From: Cognatishimia sp. MH4019
GTDB taxonomy: Bacteria; Pseudomonadota; Alphaproteobacteria; Rhodobacterales; Rhodobacteraceae
Assembly (NCBI RefSeq): GCF_020177595.1
Contig: NZ_JAHTBL010000002.1
Coordinates: 1 to 64,000, forward strand
Direction of reading: 5' to 3'
DNA length: 64,000 bases
The notes below the pieces were generated by a model. The model saw only the letters and a program-made list of their open reading frames with translations. It did no database searches and was not told where the DNA came from. This document shows, piece by piece, positions 8,911-16,486 of the stretch (positions are counted from its first letter, which is position 1; each line of letters starts with the position of its first letter). The translations under genes and the position numbers were made by a program.

Positions 8911-10215
8911 TTAGTCGGGGCTGAGATCAAAGGTCTCGTCTGGGAAGAATTTGGCCAGCCGGATATCGGCGGTGCGGGCATGGCCTTCCATCCCTTCGAG
9001 GCGCGAAATCCGGGCGGTGGCTTCGGCGACGGGCTTGGCTGCGGCGCGGGTGGAGCGCTGCCATGTGACGGTTTTCATGAACTTGTGCACCGAGAGACCG
9101 CCGGTATAGCGCGCCGCGCCAGATGTCGGCAGGACGTGGTTGGTGCCTGACGCCTTGTCACCGAAAGCCACGGTGGTTTCTTCGCCAAGGAACAGAGAGC
9201 CATAGGCGTTCAGTTCCGCCAGATACCAATCGAGGTCCCGGCAGAGCACCGTCAGATGCTCGGGCGCGTATTGGTTGGCCATCGCGGCCATCTCTTCACG
9301 GGTTTCGCACAGGATCACCTCGGCATAGTCGCGCCAGGCGGCGGCGGCATTGTCGCGGTTCAGATCGGGCAGATCGTCGATGGCGTTGGGCACTTCGGCC
9401 ATGACCTTGTCGGCGAGCGCCTGTGTATCGGTGACAAGCCAGACAGGGGAGTTGTAGCCATGCTCGGCTTGCCCCACGAGGTCCCAAGCGACGATTTTGG
9501 GGTCGGCGTCACTGTCGGCGATGACCATGGAGTCCGTCGGGCCTGCGAACATGTCGATGCCCACTTGGCCGTAGAGGATGCGCTTGGCCTCGGCGACATA
9601 TTGGTTGCCGGGGCCGACGAGGATGTCGGCCTTGGGCAGACCGAAAAGGCCATTGGCCATGGCGGCGACGCCTTGCACGCCGCCCATGTTGAGGATGCGG
9701 TCAGCGCCGCAGAGGTCCATCGCGTAGAGGATCGCAGGGTGGATGCCCTCGCCTTTCTTGGGCGGGGAACAGGCGGCGATATGGGTGACGCCCGCGACCT
9801 TGGCGGTGGTCACGGTCATGATGGCGCTCGCGATATGAGCGTAGCGTCCCCCCGGCACATAGCAGCCCGCAGCGGTGACCGGGATTTGCTTTTGACCAGC
9901 GATCAGGCCGGGGATCACCTCGGTCTGGAAATCCGCGGTGGAGGCTTTCTGCGCTTCGGCAAAGCGTTTGATATTGGCGTGGGCGAATTGGATGTCTTTC
10001 TTGAGCTGCTCGGGCACCTTGGCGGTGGCTTCGGCCAATTGCTCGGGCGTGACGAAGGTCTGACCGTCCCAACCGTCGAGCTTGAGGTTATAGTCAACCG
10101 CCGCATCATCGCCGCCCTCGGCAATCGTATTGAGCATCGCCTCGACCCGGTCGCGCACGTCCTCGTGGCCGGATTTGGAGGTGGAGGTGGCTTTCTTGAG
10201 GTAAGTCACGGTCAT
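8911..10215 (-). CDS. hpsN: HpsN-type sulfopropanediol 3-dehydrogenase (histidinol dehydrogenase family)
   Basis: A zinc- and NAD-dependent dehydrogenase of the HisD superfamily. The 434 residues keep the zinc ligands expected by alignment to HisD (Q249, H252, D353, H412) and the catalytic pair E319/H320. Several segments, GCYVPGGRYAHIASAIMTV, GPTDSMVIADSDADP and MEGHARTADIRLAKFFPDE, resemble HpsN, which oxidises (R)-2,3-dihydroxypropane-1-sulfonate to sulfolactate, more than the histidine enzyme, as I recall those sequences. It is last in an operon with a racemase and cuyA and there are no his genes nearby, which favours a sulfonate role. The start at 10215 (MTVTYLKK) excludes a 27-codon extension. 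True HisD remains a possible misassignment. Confidence 0.8.
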   Translation of the reverse strand: MTVTYLKKATSTSKSGHEDVRDRVEAMLNTIAEGGDDAAVDYNLKLDGWDGQTFVTPEQLAEATAKVPEQLKKDIQFAHANIKRFAEAQKASTADFQTEVIPGLIAGQKQIPVTAAGCYVPGGRYAHIASAIMTVTTAKVAGVTHIAACSPPKKGEGIHPAILYAMDLCGADRILNMGGVQGVAAMANGLFGLPKADILVGPGNQYVAEAKRILYGQVGIDMFAGPTDSMVIADSDADPKIVAWDLVGQAEHGYNSPVWLVTDTQALADKVMAEVPNAIDDLPDLNRDNAAAAWRDYAEVILCETREEMAAMANQYAPEHLTVLCRDLDWYLAELNAYGSLFLGEETTVAFGDKASGTNHVLPTSGAARYTGGLSVHKFMKTVTWQRSTRAAAKPVAEATARISRLEGMEGHARTADIRLAKFFPDETFDLSPD

Positions 10216-10219
10216 TGCG

Positions 10220-10882
10220 TCAGCCTTTGATTGAGAACGCGACAATGGCGTCGGTGAGAATATCAAGCGTGTCGATGCTGGGCGCTGCGATTTCATCAGC
10301 GATCAGCGAGAATTCGGTGCAGGCGATGACCTGCGTGTCGGCACCCTGCGCGGCAAGGTCTCCGGAGGCCACCTTGAGCGCGGTGCGAGCGGCGTCGGTG
10401 GGGCCGTTGGCCTTGATATCACGGATCGCGGCCAAAAGCGCGTCAGGATCGCTGGGGTAAAGCGCGCCGGGCATGGCTTTTTCGAAGACGCCAACGCGCT
10501 GGAGCGCGGGGGAGCCCAGGATACCGGGGCGGCCTTGAACGGCCTCTCCGGTGAGCGCGATCATATGCAGGAACGGGATGTCCACCGCCGCCGCGATCTG
10601 TTCGACGTAGTGATGCGCGGTGTTGCAGGGCATGGCGAGTGCCTCTGCCCCGGCGGCTTGCAGGTCTTGCGCGGTCTTGATCAGGACGGGGAGCGGATCC
10701 TCCCCCTGCCCTTCGATCAGCGTGGCGATGCGCGACGGCACTTGGGTGTTTTGCGCAACGATCATCGGGACGTGGCCCGCGTCATCTAAGGCGGGCGTGG
10801 CGCGGATCACGCGGGCCATCAGGTCGACTGTCGCCGCTGGCCCCATGCCGCCCAAGACGCCTATGACGCGCGGTGTGCTCAC
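10220..10882 (-). CDS. Aspartate/glutamate racemase family protein
   Basis: A cofactor-independent racemase of the Asp/Glu superfamily, 220 residues. The two catalytic cysteines are in the expected contexts: C86 ([10 protein letters not shown]) and C188 (IACTEFSL). The N terminus ([21 protein letters not shown]) is that of the aspartate racemase branch. The start overlaps the cuyA stop by four bases (ATGA) and hpsN follows after four bases, so the three are co-translated. The context points to a sulfonated amino acid such as cysteate, a close analogue of aspartate. That substrate is inferred. Confidence 0.85.
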   Translation of the reverse strand: MSTPRVIGVLGGMGPAATVDLMARVIRATPALDDAGHVPMIVAQNTQVPSRIATLIEGQGEDPLPVLIKTAQDLQAAGAEALAMPCNTAHHYVEQIAAAVDIPFLHMIALTGEAVQGRPGILGSPALQRVGVFEKAMPGALYPSDPDALLAAIRDIKANGPTDAARTALKVASGDLAAQGADTQVIACTEFSLIADEIAAPSIDTLDILTDAIVAFSIKG

Positions 10883-11880
10883 TTGAAGTCGAACGCGGAG
10901 GTATAGCCAAATAGCCCCGCCGCCCCGCCGGTGTGCAGAAAAACGATGCGCTCGCCCTTCTTGAAATGCCCTTTGCGGCAGCTGTCGATCAAGCCAGCCG
11001 CGCCTTTTCCGGAATAGACGGGGTCGAGCAGGATGCCTTCGAGCTGGGCGAACATCTCGATCGCCTCGATCGTGTCTTCGCGGGGGATACCGTAGCCTTC
11101 GCCAACGTAATCGGTGTTGGCGACCACGTCTTCGCGTTTGACGACGCCGGGTGCGCCGATCTTCTCAGCCGTCTTGAGGGCGAGGTTGAAGACGTTTTCT
11201 TCCTGCTTGTCCTTGGGCGCGCGGACGCCGTAGCCCAGAAGCGGGATATTGGCGTTCATTGCTTTGATGCCGGTGATCAGGCCCGCTTGGGTGCCCGCGC
11301 TGCCGGTGGCGTGGACAAGATGGTCGATCACGAGGGAGCGGTCGTTGGCCTGCGCGATCAGCTCGAACGCGCAGTTCACATAGCCCAGTGCACCGGTTGC
11401 GTTGGAGCCACCGCCGGGGATCGTGTAGACTTTCTTGCCGTCTGCGCGCATCTGGTCGGCAACTTCCTCCATCTTGGCGTTCATGTCGATGCCGCCGGGA
11501 TGCTTTTCGCGGGATGCACCATGCAGATCATCGAGGAAAACGTTGCCGGATTCATTATAGTTGGGATCGTTCGAGCCGGTGCGATCTTCAAGCAGGATGT
11601 GGCACTTCATGCCCATCTTCGCCGCAAAGGCAGCCGTCTGGCGCGCGTGGTTGGACTGGGTCGCGCCTTGGGTCATCACCATGTCCGCGCCAGAGGCTTC
11701 GGCATCGGCCATCAGGAACTCAAGCTTGCGGGTCTTGTTGCCGCCGGTGGAAAGCCCGGTACAGTCGTCGCGCTTGATCCAGATCTCAGGTCCGCCAAGC
11801 TCGGCGCTGAGACGCTCCATCTTCTCCAACGGTGTCGGTAGATGCGCAAAATGCTTGCGTGGGAAGCGGGCCAGATGCAT
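10879..11880 (-). CDS. cuyA: L-cysteate sulfo-lyase
   Basis: A PLP enzyme of the ACC deaminase/D-cysteine desulfhydrase fold. CuyA converts L-cysteate to pyruvate, sulfite and ammonium. The 333-residue product starts at 11880 ([19 protein letters not shown]). The PLP lysine is K49 in [11 protein letters not shown], followed by [16 protein letters not shown], where the serine and asparagine of the active site lie, and a glycine-rich phosphate loop ([10 protein letters not shown]). The overall sequence closely resembles the characterised roseobacter CuyA as I remember it; D-cysteine desulfhydrase is the main alternative. It is the first gene of the operon and divergent from a LysR regulator. 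Confidence 0.85.
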   Translation of the reverse strand: MHLARFPRKHFAHLPTPLEKMERLSAELGGPEIWIKRDDCTGLSTGGNKTRKLEFLMADAEASGADMVMTQGATQSNHARQTAAFAAKMGMKCHILLEDRTGSNDPNYNESGNVFLDDLHGASREKHPGGIDMNAKMEEVADQMRADGKKVYTIPGGGSNATGALGYVNCAFELIAQANDRSLVIDHLVHATGSAGTQAGLITGIKAMNANIPLLGYGVRAPKDKQEENVFNLALKTAEKIGAPGVVKREDVVANTDYVGEGYGIPREDTIEAIEMFAQLEGILLDPVYSGKGAAGLIDSCRKGHFKKGERIVFLHTGGAAGLFGYTSAFDFK

Positions 11881-11896
11881 GAGGTGAGTCCTTTGT

Positions 11897-11953
11897 AGAA
11901 TATGCGTTAAGTGAGTGTTACAGAGGGCTGCAGAAGGTGCAAATGCATATTCT
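11897..11953. promoter_or_regulatory. Candidate LysR operator between cuyA and lysR
   Basis: In the cuyA-lysR intergenic region, AGAATATGCG (11897-11906) is mirrored by TGCATATTCT (11944-11953), nine of ten positions matching. The right arm continues into a second GCGCATAT half at 11956-11963. LysR proteins often bind such AT-rich dyads between divergent genes. No footprint evidence exists here. Confidence 0.45.
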
Positions 11954-11992
11954 GCGCGCATATAGTGCAAGATGCGCAAGTTAGGAGCGATC

Positions 11993-12850
11993 ATGCGACT
12001 CGAATGGCTGGAAGACATTTTGGCGGTAGTGGATACAGGTTCGCTGTCAGAAGCGGCAGAGCGGCGCAACCTGACGCAATCGGCCTTCTCGCGCCGGGTG
12101 CGGATGATCGAAGAGCACGTGGGCGTGCCGCTGTTTGACCGCGCCCGCAAGCCGGTACAACTGACGCCCGCAACAGCCGCGCAGGAGGACCATATCCGCG
12201 CTTTGGCAGCTGATTTGCACGGTTTGGTCAATGAACTACGGAGCCAGACCGCGACCGCCCAGAACCGCATCGTGATTGCATGCCAACACGCGATTGCCAC
12301 CTCGCTGGCCCCGCGGATCGTGCAGGATCTGGTGGGCCATGACGGGCTGACCGTGCGATTGCGCTCGGCCAATCTGGACGCGTGTTACGGCATGCTGATC
12401 TCGCGCGAGGCGGATCTGACGATTGCTTACCGCACGGCGCGGGACCGCGCGCCGGGGCGCGAGGGGTTTTTCGAAACATTGGATCTGGGGAGCGACAGCC
12501 TGATCCCGGTCTGCGCGCCAAACTTGCCGATGCGTGGCGTGCTGCCGGTCATCGCGTATCCAGCGGATGCCTATCTTGGCACCCTGACCGAGCGGGATAT
12601 CACGCTGAACCGCCCTTTTGAAAAGCGCGCCGAGACTGCGCTGACCACGTCTGTTCTGGAACTGGCCAAGGCTGGTGTTGGTGTGGGGTGGGTGCCACAT
12701 ACGCTTGCAGCAGCCGGTCTGAAAGCAGGCGATCTGGTGCAACCTGAGTTGCCAAGCGTTCAGCTGAGCATCGTTGCAGTGCGGCTTGCGGGCCCCCACG
12801 CGCGTGCGGAGAACCGGGCATGGGCACGGCTGCCGGAGATTATGGGCTGA
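11993..12850 (+). CDS. LysR-type regulator, divergent from cuyA
   Basis: A transcription regulator with an N-terminal winged helix-turn-helix ([50 protein letters not shown]) and a periplasmic-binding-protein-like effector domain, 285 residues. The start at 11993 is chosen over 11972 because TTAGGAG lies seven bases upstream and the first helix then begins normally. Its position, divergent from the cuyA operon with 112 bases between, suggests it controls that operon. The inducer is probably cysteate or a related sulfonate (inference). Confidence 0.9.
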   Translation: MRLEWLEDILAVVDTGSLSEAAERRNLTQSAFSRRVRMIEEHVGVPLFDRARKPVQLTPATAAQEDHIRALAADLHGLVNELRSQTATAQNRIVIACQHAIATSLAPRIVQDLVGHDGLTVRLRSANLDACYGMLISREADLTIAYRTARDRAPGREGFFETLDLGSDSLIPVCAPNLPMRGVLPVIAYPADAYLGTLTERDITLNRPFEKRAETALTTSVLELAKAGVGVGWVPHTLAAAGLKAGDLVQPELPSVQLSIVAVRLAGPHARAENRAWARLPEIMG

Positions 12851-12874
12851 GAGGGCTGGCGTTTTTGTGCGCGC

Positions 12875-12935
12875 GTCCCGGACTTGATCCAGGACCTTTG
12901 ATGGTGAGGTTGAGGCCCCGGATCAGGTCCGGGGC
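12875..12935. repeat. REP-like pair of inverted 22-bp repeats
   Basis: A 22-base unit at 12875-12896 (core CCCGGACTTGATCC) recurs inverted at 12914-12935 (core GGATCAGGTCCGGG), with 18 of 22 bases matching. Each copy is itself partly palindromic. The pair sits between the ends of lysR and the aminotransferase gene. This is the arrangement of REP/BIME-type elements. Confidence 0.6.
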
Positions 12936-12951
12936 GGGTTGGCGAAAAGCA

Positions 12952-12979
12952 AACGGGCCCGAGAAACCCCAGGCCCGTT
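12952..12979 (-). terminator. Terminator of the aminotransferase gene
   Basis: AACGGGCC (12952-12959) pairs with GGCCCGTT (12972-12979). On the minus strand the stem is followed by a T-rich stretch (TTGCTTTTCG). It lies 22 bases beyond the stop codon of the aminotransferase gene. Confidence 0.75.
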
Positions 12980-13001
12980 GATCTTGATGCGAGAGGCGCT
13001 G

Positions 13002-14321
13002 TTAGTGCGGCAGCGCGTCCAGCGTCTCGCGGAACTTGGTCATGATCTCGTCGATATGGGACTTCTCCGAGATGAACATCGGCGCGATGATCGCATTGTT
13101 TCCTGTGAATTTCACATGCAGACCCTTCCAGAACATCTCTGTCTGGGCGCGCACGCCCAGGGAGCCGTGTTCAGGATGGTGGTGCATTTCCACACCCGCC
13201 ATCATGCCGATGGAGCGGACATCCTTGACCAGCGGATGGTCACCCAGCGAATGCACCGCCTCCGAGAAGTAGGGGGCCATTTCCTTGGCGCGGTCGAACA
13301 GACCTTCCTCTTGATAGATCGCAAGGCTGGCGAGGCCCGCGGCACAGGCGGCGGGGTGGCCGGAATAGGTGTAGCCGTGGAACAATTCGATCCCGCCCAT
13401 GGCGGAGGCGTCGGTCACGGTTTCGTAGATGTCATCGCGCACGGCGACGGCACCCATCGGGATGGAACCGTTGGTCAGCGCCTTGGCCATCGTGATGATG
13501 TCGGGCGTCACGTCAAACGCATCTGCCGAGAAGTTGCCACCGACACGGCCAAAGCCACAGATCACATCGTCAAAGACGAGCAGGATGTTGTTGGCATCGC
13601 AAATCTCGCGGATGCGCTGCAGGTAGCCATGGGGCGGCGGCAGGGTGCCGGTGGAGCCTGCGACAGGTTCGATGAACACCGCACCGATGGTTTCGCCGCC
13701 GAAATTGTCAATCGCACGCTGCAGGTCTTCGGCGCGGTCTGCCCCGGTGGTGCGCTGGCCGGGGGTGTGGAGTTCTTCGTCGGTCCAGGTGTGGCGCATA
13801 TGCACGATATTGGGCATCACGGCCGGGAACGCGCGGCGGTTGTTCACAAGCCCCGACAGGCTGACGCCGCCGATATTCACACCATGGTAAGCCCGCTCGC
13901 GGCTGATGAACCGGGGGCGGTTTTCGCCTTTGGCGTGGTGGTAGGCCATGACGATCTTAAGAGCGGTATCAATCGCCTCCGACCCTGAATTCACGAAGAA
14001 AACGTGGTTAATCTCTTCGGGCGTCAGGCGGCACAGTTCCTCGGCTAACTCAAAGGACAGAGGGTGGTTCGTGGAGAACGGCGAGACGAAGGTCAAGTCT
14101 TGGAGCGCGGTGTGCACGGCCTCGATGATCTTGGGATGGCAGTGGCCGGCGGGCGAACAGAACAGCCCGGACGAGCCGTCGATCACGGTTCCACCCTTGT
14201 GATCCTGCATGTAGACGCCCTTGGCCTGCACCACCAAGCGCGGGTCTTTCTTGAAGCCACGGTTATCCGTGAACGGAATCCAGAATTCTTCGAGCGAGTT
14301 ATTCTTTGCATCAAGCGCCAT
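13002..14321 (-). CDS. Class III aminotransferase (omega-amino acid:pyruvate type)
   Basis: A PLP-dependent class III transaminase of 439 residues, most like beta-alanine/omega-amino acid:pyruvate aminotransferases (EEFWIPFTDNRGFKKDPRLVV at the N terminus). The PLP lysine is K280 (MAKALTNGSIPMGA). D251 in LLVFDDVICGFGR should bind the pyridine nitrogen; the usual FDEV is FDDV here. The amino donor cannot be read from sequence; beta-alanine, taurine, GABA and putrescine are all possible. It is divergent from a MocR regulator, the usual partner of taurine and GABA transaminases. A good GGGAG site precedes the ATG at 14321. Confidence 0.88.
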   Translation of the reverse strand: MALDAKNNSLEEFWIPFTDNRGFKKDPRLVVQAKGVYMQDHKGGTVIDGSSGLFCSPAGHCHPKIIEAVHTALQDLTFVSPFSTNHPLSFELAEELCRLTPEEINHVFFVNSGSEAIDTALKIVMAYHHAKGENRPRFISRERAYHGVNIGGVSLSGLVNNRRAFPAVMPNIVHMRHTWTDEELHTPGQRTTGADRAEDLQRAIDNFGGETIGAVFIEPVAGSTGTLPPPHGYLQRIREICDANNILLVFDDVICGFGRVGGNFSADAFDVTPDIITMAKALTNGSIPMGAVAVRDDIYETVTDASAMGGIELFHGYTYSGHPAACAAGLASLAIYQEEGLFDRAKEMAPYFSEAVHSLGDHPLVKDVRSIGMMAGVEMHHHPEHGSLGVRAQTEMFWKGLHVKFTGNNAIIAPMFISEKSHIDEIMTKFRETLDALPH

Positions 14322-14385
14322 GGTTCATCTCCCAACCGTGAGTCTTCGCGACATCTAACGCTAGCCTTGACGGGCCGTTTTCATT

Positions 14386-14417
14386 ATATCCAGTGCTGAT
14401 CCTGAAATAAGGCCAGT
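14386..14417. promoter_or_regulatory. Candidate MocR direct-repeat operator
   Basis: Two direct CCAGT repeats, at 14390-14394 and 14413-14417, each preceded by an AT-rich stretch, start 23 bases apart in the aminotransferase/MocR intergenic region. MocR-family regulators such as GabR and PdxR bind direct repeats spaced by about two helical turns. The motif is short, so this is tentative. Confidence 0.35.
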
Positions 14418-14422
14418 TCAAC

Positions 14423-15877
14423 ATGGCAGTTTCCGCAGATAGCTTCTTTCTTGACCCCGACGCCCAAGGAACGCTCCAAAATCAGATTCAGCAGATGGTG
14501 GCGCAGGGGATTTTGTCGGGGCGGCTCAGGCCCGGCGAAAAGATGCCCTCGTCGCGCAAACTGGCGGCGCATCTGGGGGTCAGTCGGATCACGGTGACGC
14601 TGGCGTATACAGAGTTGCTGGCCGATGATTACCTCAGCTCGCGCGGGCGGTCGGGCTACTATGTGTCTGAAAACGCGCCGGTTCCGCCGGATTTCAAACC
14701 GACCGAGCGCACGCAGGACGTAGTCGATTGGAGCCGCGCCTTGGGGCATCGCTATGCGGAAACACCGATGCTGGCGAAGCCTGCGGATTGGCGTAGCTAC
14801 GCGTATCCGTTCATCTACGGGCAGGCCGATGAAGAGCTGTTTGACCGTGCCAACTGGCGTCTGTGCGCCTTGCAGGCTTTGGGCAAGCGCGACTTTGAGG
14901 CGTTGACGGCGGATTACTATGATCAGGACGATCCGCAGCTGATCGACTTTATCTTGCGCCACACCCTGCCCCGCCGGGGTATTTTGGCGAATCCCGATGA
15001 GGTGCTGATTACGCTGGGCGCACAGAACGCGCTGTGGATGACGGCGCAGGTGCTGCTGACGCAACGGAGAACGGCAGCGATCGAGGACCCGTGCTACCCG
15101 TCACTACGCGAAATCCTGACGCAGTCGCGCTGCCATCTAAGGCCTATTCCGGTGGATGCCGACGGATTGCCCCCTGAAAAACTGCCCCCCGACACGGATG
15201 TCGTGTTCACCACGCCCAGCCATCAATGCCCGACCACGGCGACAATGCCGATTGCGCGACGGCAAGAGCTGCTGCGGCGCGCCTCCCGCGATGATTTCCT
15301 GATCGTGGAGGATGATTACGAGTTCGAGATGTCGTTCTTGAAATCACCCTCTCCTGCTCTGAAATCGCTCGATAAGGAAGGGCGGGTGATCTATGTCGGC
15401 AGCTTCTCCAAATCGCTCTTTCCGGGGTTGCGGTTGGGATATCTGGTGGGCTCGGCGCCTTTTATCGCCGAAGTGCGCGCGCTACGGTCTTCGGTGCTGC
15501 GCCACCCGCCGGGGCATATCCAGCGCACAGCGGCCTATTTCCTGTCGCTGGGGCATTATGATGCGCTGGTTCGGCGCATGGGGCTGGCCTATCACGAGCG
15601 GCGCAACACGATGGAGGCCGCGCTAAACAAGCATGCGCTGACCGTGGCGGGGCGCGGTGTTTATGGCGGTTCCAGCTACTGGATGCGCGCACGCGATCCG
15701 ATTGATACGGGTCAACTGGCTCACGATCTGGCACAAAAAGGCGTGCTGATCGAACCGGGTGCACCTTTTTTTGCAGGCCAGGACGCGCCGCGCAGTTTTT
15801 ATCGGATCGCGTATTCCTCGATCCATAAAAAGAAGATCGCGGCAGGCATTGATCTTCTTGCGGCAGCGCTTCGGTGA
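14423..15877 (+). CDS. MocR-type regulator (GntR helix-turn-helix fused to aminotransferase fold)
   Basis: A 484-residue chimeric regulator. The N-terminal winged helix (about 17-80, LSGRLRPGEKMPSSRKLAAHLGVSRITVTLAYTEL) is followed by a class I aminotransferase domain that binds PLP and senses amino compounds rather than turning them over. The PLP lysine lies in YVGSFSKSLFPGLRLGY. TauR, GabR and PdxR belong to this family. It is divergent from the class III aminotransferase across 101 bases, so it probably controls that gene in response to its substrate. Which amine is sensed is unknown. Confidence 0.92.
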   Translation: MAVSADSFFLDPDAQGTLQNQIQQMVAQGILSGRLRPGEKMPSSRKLAAHLGVSRITVTLAYTELLADDYLSSRGRSGYYVSENAPVPPDFKPTERTQDVVDWSRALGHRYAETPMLAKPADWRSYAYPFIYGQADEELFDRANWRLCALQALGKRDFEALTADYYDQDDPQLIDFILRHTLPRRGILANPDEVLITLGAQNALWMTAQVLLTQRRTAAIEDPCYPSLREILTQSRCHLRPIPVDADGLPPEKLPPDTDVVFTTPSHQCPTTATMPIARRQELLRRASRDDFLIVEDDYEFEMSFLKSPSPALKSLDKEGRVIYVGSFSKSLFPGLRLGYLVGSAPFIAEVRALRSSVLRHPPGHIQRTAAYFLSLGHYDALVRRMGLAYHERRNTMEAALNKHALTVAGRGVYGGSSYWMRARDPIDTGQLAHDLAQKGVLIEPGAPFFAGQDAPRSFYRIAYSSIHKKKIAAGIDLLAAALR

Positions 15878-15878
15878 T

Positions 15879-15899
15879 TTCATCTTTGCAAAAATACTC
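15879..15899 (+). repeat. Copy of a dispersed intergenic motif
   Basis: TTCATCTTTGCAAAAATACT begins two bases past the MocR stop codon. It aligns with similar 21-base stretches at 41302-41322, 41729-41749, 44740-44760 and 44910-44930. All lie in intergenic DNA and share a TTC-pyrimidine start and an AAATACC-like end. Confidence 0.45.
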
Positions 15900-15946
15900 A
15901 AAAAAATTCCAAGGATCGGGTCCGCGCCTCCGTCAAACCTTTCAAG

Positions 15947-16486
15947 ATGCGCATGACAACCGATGACCGATCCCTTGGCCTTGCGGCCGCTGGCGGAGAT
16001 GCCGCCGCCTTTGCCTCGCTTCTTGAGCGGCATTACGACCGCATGTTCGGGCTGGCTTTTCGGCTGACCGGGATACAGGCGGAGGCCGAAGATCTGACGC
16101 AGGACATCTGCGCGGCGTTGCCGTCTAAAATTCGCGCCTACCGCGGCGAGGCGGCGTTTTCGACATGGCTTTACCGCGTCGTGGTGAATGCCGCCCATGA
16201 CCGGCGGCGCAGGCAAGCGACCCATCGCAAGGCTGCCCAGGGCTGGGGCGATTGGGAGGTCAATCGCGTGGCCGCCAACGCCGAAGCCGCAGACGCGCAA
16301 GATTGGTTGCAGACCGCGATGGCGTCCTTGCCCGAGACGCTGCGAGATACGCTGGCCTTGGTTCTGGATGATATGAACCACGCCGAAGTGGGCGCGGTTA
16401 TGGGCATCTCAGAAGGCACCGTGAGTTGGCGCGTGTCAGAGGCCAAAAAGCACCTGCGCGCATTGAAAGAAAAGGAGACGACATGA
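15947..16486 (+). CDS. ECF-type RNA polymerase sigma factor
   Basis: A 179-residue extracytoplasmic-function sigma factor. Region 2 spans about 20-90 (FASLLERHYDRMFGLAFRLTG, AEDLTQDICAALPSKIRAYRGEAAFSTWLYRVVVNAAHD). Region 4 spans about 120-172 with the helix-turn-helix NHAEVGAVMGISEGTVSWRVSEAKKHLR. There is no region 1 or 3. A second in-frame ATG at 15953 is possible. The stop overlaps the start of the VWA gene (ATGA), so the pair is co-translated, as is usual for a sigma factor and its membrane regulator. Confidence 0.93.
   Translation: MRMTTDDRSLGLAAAGGDAAAFASLLERHYDRMFGLAFRLTGIQAEAEDLTQDICAALPSKIRAYRGEAAFSTWLYRVVVNAAHDRRRRQATHRKAAQGWGDWEVNRVAANAEAADAQDWLQTAMASLPETLRDTLALVLDDMNHAEVGAVMGISEGTVSWRVSEAKKHLRALKEKETT

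Noticed and set aside
8911-10215. Plain annotation as histidinol dehydrogenase (HisD)
   Set aside because: Sequence motifs and the cuyA/racemase operon favour HpsN; there are no histidine genes nearby. It is kept only as an alternative.
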